DNA of 12,033 nucleotides, taken from contig CALHKJ010000457.1 in the NCBI GenBank assembly GCA_938033975.1, forward strand, positions 1-12,033, in the 5' to 3' direction. A program made the translations under genes and the position numbers. The notes beneath the pieces were generated by a model. It did not search any database. It was not told the DNA's origin and saw only the letters and a list, made by a program, of their open reading frames with translations. The DNA is from an uncultured Saprospiraceae bacterium. Lineage in GTDB: Bacteria; Bacteroidota; Bacteroidia; Chitinophagales; Saprospiraceae. Positions 7,365 through 12,033 of the stretch are shown here, in pieces; positions within the stretch are counted from its first letter, which is position 1, and every line of letters starts with the position of its first letter.

Positions 7365-7919
7365 ATGAAAAAAGCTTGGATGATTATTATACTTGGTCTT
7401 TGCTTTCTATCAATAGGATGCAAGGTTTCAAATACTGAAATTAATAATTTTTCAGAAATCATAAAACTACAGACAGAAGTAGATAGTTTACAAAATATTC
7501 TAACCCAAAGTAACATGATTTCGGCAAATAGTATCATTCCATTTTTTACCTTCCAAAAGGAAGACGCTGAACAAGCCATGAATTTCTACGTAAGCCTATT
7601 TAATAACTCAGAAATTTTGGATGTGATCAGATGGGAAAAAGGCACACCAGGCAAAGAAGGCACGATCATGACGGCAACTTTTAGTCTCAATGGAAAAGTA
7701 TTCAAATGCAGTGACAGCCCACCGATTCACGATTGGGATTTTTCCCCAGCAATTGCAAATTATCTAGACTGTCAAAACGAGACCGAAATTGAAACTTTGT
7801 TTACAAAATTATCAGAAGGAGGTAAGGTGTATATGCCACTAAACAATTATGGCTTTAGTCAAAAATTCGGATGGGTTGCAGACAAATTTGGAGTTTCTTG
7901 GCAGTTAAATTTACCGTAA
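7365..7919 (+). CDS. Lipoprotein with a VOC (PhnB-like) domain
   Basis: The ATG at 7365 gives a 184-aa protein starting MKKAWMIIILGLCFLSIGC, a signal peptide with lipobox and lipidated Cys19; a frame-extended TTG start at 7329 would put extra residues before it and is unlikely. Residues ~28-50 look like a short coiled-coil spacer (EIIKLQTEVDSLQNIL). From ~55 to the end is a VOC domain of the PhnB/3-demethylubiquinone-methyltransferase-like type: IIPFFTFQKEDAEQAMNFY at the start, then IRWEKGTPGKEGTIMTATF, the SPPIHDWDFSPAIANYLDC stretch and a final WVADKFGVSWQL. The fold is usually cytoplasmic, so a lipid-anchored version is odd. Metal ligands are not obvious. A second ATG at 7515 lies right before the VOC domain and could yield a soluble form. 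Confidence 0.82.
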   Translation: MKKAWMIIILGLCFLSIGCKVSNTEINNFSEIIKLQTEVDSLQNILTQSNMISANSIIPFFTFQKEDAEQAMNFYVSLFNNSEILDVIRWEKGTPGKEGTIMTATFSLNGKVFKCSDSPPIHDWDFSPAIANYLDCQNETEIETLFTKLSEGGKVYMPLNNYGFSQKFGWVADKFGVSWQLNLP

Positions 7920-7956
7920 GTATTTCTGTATATTCTATTTCAAAAATCTTTTTTCA

Positions 7957-8020
7957 TTTTCTTTTGCTTGCCCTGCCTGCGCAGAGTAGCCCAGCTACGG
8001 CGGACAGGCCCAAAAGAAAA
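7957..8020. repeat. GC-rich palindromic element with AT-rich arms (REP/MITE-like)
   Basis: TTTTCTTTTG (7957-7966) and CAAAAGAAAA (8011-8020) are perfect 10-bp outer arms. Between them is a GC-rich core that stands out against the AT-rich surroundings and folds imperfectly: CCTG (7972-7975) pairs with CAGG (8005-8008), and GTAG (7986-7989) with CTAC (7995-7998) around a 5-nt loop. The core resembles GC-rich intergenic repeats I know from Bacteroidota genomes. It may act as a bidirectional terminator. Confidence 0.6.
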
Positions 8021-8055
8021 CAAAATATGACTGATCGCTTTTTGATTTATTAAAA

Positions 8056-8076
8056 TGAATGTCTGTCTGACATTCA
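8056..8076. repeat. Hairpin with 8-bp stem
   Basis: TGAATGTC (8056-8063) and GACATTCA (8069-8076) are perfect inverted copies around a 5-nt loop. No U-run follows. It lies inside the direct-repeat interval and may be part of the same element. Confidence 0.45.
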
Positions 8077-8202
8077 AGTGAAGGAACCGGAACGGGTAAA
8101 TCAAAAATCTTTTAAATTTTTTAAAAACCTGATATCTCTCTTTTGTTATATTACAAGACCAACAACTATAAACAACAAATTTAGATACCTTAGAATTAAT
8201 AT

Positions 8203-8826
8203 ATGAGTATAGAAAAAGCATATGATTCTTGGTCAAGTTAATATGACAGCAATAAAAATAAAACTTGTGATCTAGATATAATAGCTACAAAAGAAACCCT
8301 ATCAAAATATCAATTTTCTAAGGTACTGGAATTGGGTTGTGGAACTGGTAAAAACACCTCATACTTACTACAAAAAGCCGAACAAATTGTAGGACTTGAC
8401 TTTTCTCAAGAAATGTTGAACATCGCCAGGGCAAAGATCACGGATGCTCGCGTTCAATTTAAAAAAGCAGATCTAAACAAAAATTGGGATATTGAAAATC
8501 ATTTTGCTGACCTTATTACTTCAAACCTCACCTTAGAACACATACAAGACTTGGGTCACATTTTTGAGCAGGCAAGTAACAAGCTAAAAGCCAATGGAAT
8601 TTTCTTTATTTGTGAGCTTCATCCATTCAAACAATACCTAAGAAGTAAAGCAAGATTTGAAAGCGAAGAAGGTATTCAAGAATTGGAAGTTTATACGCAC
8701 CATATCTCTGAATACATTGAAAATGCCAATGCCAAGAAGTTTTCACTGTTGGAAATAAATGAATGGTTTGACAAACCAGAGGAAAATGAAATACCTAGAT
8801 TGATTTCATTTGTCTTCAAAAAGTGA
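8203..8826 (+). pseudogene. Class I SAM methyltransferase interrupted by an early stop
   Basis: From the ATG at 8203 the frame reads MSIEKAYDSWSS, then TAA at 8239-8241 (codon 13), then continues YDSNKNKTCDLDIIATKETL and on to a complete methyltransferase core ending at the TGA at 8824-8826. Without the stop it would be 207 aa. Motif I is LELGCGTG at 42-49, the strand-2 acidic residue is in VGLDFS, and DLITSNLTLEHIQD and ANGIFFICELHPF follow, as in the Methyltransf_11/25 group. Relatives usually read SSQYD at the stop position, so one C-to-T change (CAA to TAA) would explain it. After the stop there is no ATG or GTG before motif I, only a TTG inside it (8332). The gene is therefore probably inactive, unless there is readthrough or a sequencing error. 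The substrate is unknown. Confidence 0.78.
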
Positions 8827-8915
8827 CCAATCGAACTTATACGGATTTCATTGATATTTCGTGCTTAGTTTTCTAGTCTCAAATAGAATGTAATCCCTAC
8901 TCATTGATTATATTT

Positions 8916-10388
8916 ATGAAAAGCCTAAAAATGAAAAATATCTTGTTATCAGGTATCATTTATTTCACCATGATACCTATCGCAATCGGTCAAAAATCAA
9001 TGACCTTGTCAAAAACAGATAAAGAAAAAGTAATCAATTCGCTTTCTACCCAAAGTAATCATTACTTTGATATTGCAATGAAAATTTGGAATCTTGCAGA
9101 AGTGGGATATCAAGAATACGAAAGTACTGCCCTTCTCCAAAATGAATTATCGAAGAATGGTTTTTCGATTGAAAAAGGAGTTGCAGGTATGCCAACCTCT
9201 TTTATTGCAAGTTATGGTTCTGGGAAACCGGTCATCGCATTATTAGGTGAATTTGATGCACTACCTGGTGTATCACAGAGCAATCAGCCTTTCAGAGAAA
9301 AACGAGAGGAAGTAAATGCAGGACATGCCTGTGGACATCACCTATTCGGCACAGGCTCAGCTGCTGCTGCGATAACTGTCAAAGAATGGATGGCTGCAAA
9401 CAATGTCAAAGGAACATTAAGATTTTATGGAACACCAGCTGAAGAAGGTGGAGCAGGAAAAGTTTATATGGTTCGTGAAGGATTATTCGATGATGTCGAT
9501 GCAGCACTCCACTGGCACCCAGGAAATAGCAATGGCGCAAGTGCTGCATCTTCACTTGCCAACAAATCAGCGAAGTTTAGATTTTATGGAGTAGCTTCCC
9601 ATGCTGCAGGTTCACCTTGGAATGGACGCTCGGCCTTGGATGGAGTTGAAGCAATGAATCATATGGTGAATATGATGAGAGAACATATCCCTATGGAATC
9701 ACGAATACATTATGTTATAACAAGCGGAGGTGAAGCTCCAAACGTTGTTCCTGAGTTTGCAGAAGTTTTCTATTATTGTCGTCATCCAGAAATGAGCCAG
9801 GTAAAGAAAAACTTTGAGTGGATGGTAGAAATTGCCGAAGCAGCTGCAAAAGGAACACAGACAAGAATGGAGTATGAAGTAATTCATGGATTGTATAATG
9901 TTCTTCCCAATGAAACGCTTGCACGAGTAGTCTACGAAAATCTTCTGCTTGTTGGTGGAGTTAAGTATACTGAAGAAGAAAAAGAATTTGCCGAAAAAAT
10001 TATCTCAAGTTTTGAATATGCTTCAAATGTCTCAACAGATTTATCCGAAAACATTTCTCCATTCAAAGTTATACGCACAGGTAAAGGTGGCTCCACAGAT
10101 GTCGGAGATGTAAGTTGGGCTGTTCCAACTGCAGGACTAAGGACTGCCACCTGGGTACCAGGCACCTCAGCTCATACTTGGCAAGCAGTTGCTGCAGGCG
10201 GCACAAGTATTGGGCAAAAAGGTATGATGAATGCAGCAAAAATCTTGGCACTTTCTGCAATGGATTACTTTTTAAATCCAGACTTGTTGGCAAGAGCAAA
10301 AGAAGAATTGATGGACCAAAGAGGCCCTAATTACAAATATGAATCTTTGTTGGGAGATCGAGAGCCACCATTGGATTACAGAAAGTAA
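8916..10388 (+). CDS. Exported M20-family amidohydrolase (AbgB-like)
   Basis: This 490-aa metallopeptidase-fold enzyme is expected to cleave an amide bond, as in p-aminobenzoyl-glutamate or N-acyl-amino-acid hydrolysis. A signal peptide (KNILLSGIIYFTMIPIAIGQ) predicts export to the periplasm. Catalytic and metal motifs appear in order: GEFDALPG at 111-118, GHACGHH at 136-142, PAEEGGAGK at 174-182 (catalytic Glu pair), HWHPG at 199-203 and AHTWQ at 419-423. The lid/dimerisation domain falls between ~220 and 340. All key residues are present and the length is normal for the AbgB-type (M20D) branch. The ATG at 8916 is chosen; the ATG at 8931 is equally good for the signal peptide, and a TTG at 8904 is less likely. 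It appears monocistronic. Confidence 0.92.
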   Translation: MKSLKMKNILLSGIIYFTMIPIAIGQKSMTLSKTDKEKVINSLSTQSNHYFDIAMKIWNLAEVGYQEYESTALLQNELSKNGFSIEKGVAGMPTSFIASYGSGKPVIALLGEFDALPGVSQSNQPFREKREEVNAGHACGHHLFGTGSAAAAITVKEWMAANNVKGTLRFYGTPAEEGGAGKVYMVREGLFDDVDAALHWHPGNSNGASAASSLANKSAKFRFYGVASHAAGSPWNGRSALDGVEAMNHMVNMMREHIPMESRIHYVITSGGEAPNVVPEFAEVFYYCRHPEMSQVKKNFEWMVEIAEAAAKGTQTRMEYEVIHGLYNVLPNETLARVVYENLLLVGGVKYTEEEKEFAEKIISSFEYASNVSTDLSENISPFKVIRTGKGGSTDVGDVSWAVPTAGLRTATWVPGTSAHTWQAVAAGGTSIGQKGMMNAAKILALSAMDYFLNPDLLARAKEELMDQRGPNYKYESLLGDREPPLDYRK

Positions 10389-10404
10389 TTTCAATCATTG
10401 CTTT

Positions 10405-10422
10405 ATTTACCTTTCGGTAAAT
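10405..10422. terminator. Small hairpin between amidohydrolase and SH3-like genes
   Basis: ATTTACC (10405-10411) and GGTAAAT (10416-10422) form a perfect 7-bp stem with a TTTC tetraloop, 16 nt after the amidohydrolase stop. There is no clear U-run, so it is a weak terminator or an operator for the gene at 10443. Confidence 0.4.
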
Positions 10423-10442
10423 GTGTCAACTTTATTTGCTAA

Positions 10443-11120
10443 ATGAAATTGCTTACAATCATTATATTACTTCTGAACTATCTGTTTTCATTTGCTCAAT
10501 TGCAAGATGAGATGATCAGTGCATCAGAGGAATTGCTAATATATAGTCAAGACAATTTTGACTCAGAAATTATTGGTAAGATCAAGCCTTACGAAGTATT
10601 CTCTATCGTGGAACAAGGAATAGAACCAAGTGATTGGTTTTATATTGCTCAAGGTGTTGATCAGTTCACAAAATTAAAGCAAGAAGATTATAACAAATCT
10701 AAAAATGGATACATTAATTCGTCAAAGGCAATCTTTATTGACAGCCTTCAAGAAGCAAAAAGTAATTTTCCAATTCTACACTTTGAAATCAATGCTTACA
10801 GTAATCAACTTAAACTTGATACAAGCATGAGTTCTTATGGTTTAGAAATACCAATTGAAGATTCTTACATTATATCTAGGTTCACTTTAGATTGGAAAGG
10901 AAGTAAGATAGATCAAAACGAATTGTTCTATAATGATTTGTTTAATATTTCCTTTGACGAAAAAAATATTGCGAGCAACATTAACGATAGATTTACTACT
11001 TACTGCTATGGAGATGTTTATTACATCAAACAAATGTGTGCAGATGGAGCTGGAAGTTTTGAAATAACTTGGGTGATTCAGGATGGGAAAATAATTCAAA
11101 GATTGATTGATGACTTTTAG
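10443..11120 (+). CDS. Secreted protein with an SH3-like N-terminal domain
   Basis: This 225-aa protein has a Sec signal peptide (MKLLTIIILLLNYLFSFAQ, cleavage near residue 18-19) and no lipobox. Residues ~25-98 have the look of a bacterial SH3 (SH3b) domain: LLIYSQDNFDSEIIGKIKPY, then EVFSIVEQ, WFYIAQG and a closing GYINSSKAIFI. Such domains commonly bind cell-wall or other envelope ligands. The C-terminal ~120 residues are beta-rich with two Cys (TYCYGD and QMCADGAG) that could form a disulfide; I recognise no family there. It starts at the ATG at 10443 only 54 nt after the amidohydrolase, but a hairpin separates them. Confidence 0.75.
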   Translation: MKLLTIIILLLNYLFSFAQLQDEMISASEELLIYSQDNFDSEIIGKIKPYEVFSIVEQGIEPSDWFYIAQGVDQFTKLKQEDYNKSKNGYINSSKAIFIDSLQEAKSNFPILHFEINAYSNQLKLDTSMSSYGLEIPIEDSYIISRFTLDWKGSKIDQNELFYNDLFNISFDEKNIASNINDRFTTYCYGDVYYIKQMCADGAGSFEITWVIQDGKIIQRLIDDF

Positions 11121-11147
11121 AAAGTTATTCTTAATTATCTTTAATGA

Positions 11148-11178
11148 TGAGCCAAATCTTGATCTTGAATTTGGCTCA
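11148..11178 (+). terminator. Strong hairpin after the SH3-like gene
   Basis: TGAGCCAAAT (11148-11157) and ATTTGGCTCA (11169-11178) are perfect 10-bp arms with an 11-nt loop, 27 nt after the stop codon. A proper U-run is missing (AATAAAAC follows), but the stem is stable and well placed to end the transcript before the monooxygenase gene. Confidence 0.55.
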
Positions 11179-11274
11179 ATAAAACACATGATTTATACAT
11201 TGATTTTAGCAGCTAGTCTCGGGATACCAATTTAAATTAGTAATTTAATAATTAATGTTTGATTGTAAAACATC

Positions 11275-12033
11275 ATGCTTAATGACAAAGACATACTTAT
11301 AATTGGCGCAGGTCCAACCGGACTGACTGCCGCACTTCATTTTGCCCAAAATGGTATCATCCCAACTATAATAGAAAAGAGAGCAGGTGCATCAACCCTT
11401 TCAAGGGCTATAGGTATCATGCCACAGACAATGGAAAAACTTGGACCAAACATTTCCAAAAAAATTCTTGAAGAAAGCATGCCCTTCATGAGAGTAAATA
11501 TGCATGTTGACACCAAGCTCGCCATGAATTTGAACTTCAAAGGGAAGGTCGCCGAAACAGAGGTAATAACTGGCCTACCTCAAGATAGGACTGAAGAAAT
11601 AATCAAAGTGGAACTTAGCAGGCTTGGGGTGCATTTAAAATATTCTACGGAGCTAACTGATATTAAAACCAACGATGAATATGCTGAGGTATGGTTTAAT
11701 AATGAAGACACAGCTATAAAATACGATTGGGTGATTGCCTGTGATGGTGTCAACTCCACTACAAGGACAAAATTAGATATTGACTATCCTGGTTTTGATC
11801 TCCCAGAAAAATGGTCGATAGCTGATGTTGAACTGAACGGGGATTTATATGATTATGCAGCCAACAATGTTTGGATGAAATTAGCCAAACATAATGGGAC
11901 AGTTGTATCACTTCCAATTGGCCCTAACAGAGTGCGTATTATCTCCACCACTCAAGATTGTCTTGAATCTATACCTTTCGAATTGGATATTAATAAGGTT
12001 TATAGAAAAGGACATTTTACAGTCTCGGTCCGA
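11275..12033 (+). CDS. FAD-dependent monooxygenase (PheA/TfdB-type), N-terminal part
   Basis: The frame is open from the ATG at 11275 to the right edge, giving 253 residues of a longer gene. MLNDKDILIIGAGPTGLTAA at the N-terminus is the Rossmann GxGxxG that binds FAD ADP, followed by the acidic strand end in TIIEKRAG and the substrate-side RAIGIMPQTME. WVIACDGVNSTTR (around 160-172) is the DG motif shared by flavoprotein hydroxylases, which contacts both FAD and NAD(P)H. The GD motif and C-terminal domain lie outside the window. Relatives hydroxylate phenols, polyketides or antibiotics; the substrate cannot be told from this part. It is cytoplasmic, with no signal peptide. No strong promoter box is visible in the 97 nt after the hairpin. 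Confidence 0.9.
   Translation, partial: MLNDKDILIIGAGPTGLTAALHFAQNGIIPTIIEKRAGASTLSRAIGIMPQTMEKLGPNISKKILEESMPFMRVNMHVDTKLAMNLNFKGKVAETEVITGLPQDRTEEIIKVELSRLGVHLKYSTELTDIKTNDEYAEVWFNNEDTAIKYDWVIACDGVNSTTRTKLDIDYPGFDLPEKWSIADVELNGDLYDYAANNVWMKLAKHNGTVVSLPIGPNRVRIISTTQDCLESIPFELDINKVYRKGHFTVSVR

Larger units (their letters stand above)
7940..8113. repeat. 13-bp direct repeats flanking the hairpin region
   Basis: TCAAAAATCTTTT occurs at 7940-7952 and again at 8101-8113, enclosing both hairpins. It could mark the ends of a small inserted element or a duplicated target site, but it is AT-rich and a chance match is possible. Confidence 0.35.
7920..8202. other. Gene-free stretch with repeat structure
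   Basis: No credible gene lies between the VOC lipoprotein and the interrupted methyltransferase. Open frames that cross this stretch run through the GC-rich palindrome and have no protein-like composition. The stretch holds that palindrome, a second hairpin and a pair of 13-bp direct repeats, described separately. Confidence 0.7.

Noticed and set aside
3675..7788. 15-bp identical word at 3675-3689 and 7774-7788
   Set aside because: One copy is intergenic and the other lies inside the VOC coding frame, flanks differ, and a match of this length can arise by chance in a skewed-composition window.
7871..8236. Open frames on both strands crossing 7920-8202
   Set aside because: They run through the GC-rich palindrome and hairpin, start inside other genes or end without protein-like composition, and have no recognisable motif.
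8332..8826. A shorter methyltransferase starting at the TTG at 8332
   Set aside because: This start lies inside SAM motif I and would remove the first helix and strand of the fold; the upstream frame clearly belongs to the same protein.
9699..10330. Several antisense or shifted frames inside the amidohydrolase gene
   Set aside because: They are shadows of a strongly conserved gene with all active-site motifs in the main frame.
1..12033. CRISPR array, tRNA, rRNA, integrase or transposase
   Set aside because: No regularly spaced repeats, cloverleaf-like segments or recombinase motifs were seen in either strand.

Overview
The window is AT-rich throughout and looks like a chromosomal segment of a Bacteroidota bacterium, probably a marine or soil Cytophagales-type lineage. 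The reasons are: almost no Shine-Dalgarno sequences before the starts, a perfect TAnnTTTG -7 box at 1545-1552, many small lipoproteins and secreted orphan proteins, a Crp/Fnr regulator of the short Bacteroidota type, and the DUF1328 plus coiled-coil lipoprotein pair. No rRNA, tRNA, CRISPR array, integrase or transposase was seen.

Layout. 1-336 is the 3' end of an unrecognised gene. 393-1466 is a secreted protein with one short YD-like motif. 1590-2414 is a class I SAM methyltransferase with a good upstream -7 box. A minus-strand block follows: a DUF1328 membrane micro-protein (2978-3151, easily missed at 57 aa) and a coiled-coil lipoprotein (2539-2925), ending at a strong hairpin-plus-U-tract terminator (2489-2516) and preceded by an imperfect palindrome (3186-3208). 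Further up on the minus strand is an orphan hydrophobic ORF (3277-3630).

From 3827 the plus strand carries a lipoprotein and then a compact run of five genes: Crp/Fnr regulator, SRPBCC protein, four-helix membrane protein, metallo-beta-lactamase-fold hydrolase and AHSA1-type SRPBCC protein. Gaps inside the run are 50 nt or less, and the last two genes overlap by 11 nt. This is the best candidate for a co-regulated but uncharacterised small-molecule or stress-response module. It is followed by an AT-rich inverted repeat and a VOC/PhnB-type domain that is predicted to be a lipoprotein, which is an unusual location for that fold.

7920-8202 is a gene-free stretch with a GC-rich palindrome inside AT-rich arms, a second hairpin, and 13-bp direct repeats around both. 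It looks like a REP/MITE-like repetitive element. Just downstream, a SAM methyltransferase reading frame (8203-8826) is interrupted by a TAA at codon 13, where a sense codon is expected, so it is probably a pseudogene.

The right part holds an exported M20/AbgB-type amidohydrolase (8916-10388), a small hairpin, a secreted SH3-like protein (10443-11120) with a strong hairpin behind it, and the N-terminal half of an FAD-dependent aromatic-ring-hydroxylase-type monooxygenase that runs off the right edge (11275-12033).

Most of the window is ordinary accessory chromosome. Nothing here proves a new biological system. The five-gene run, the lipoprotein VOC domain, the interrupted methyltransferase and the GC-rich repeat deserve the closest look.
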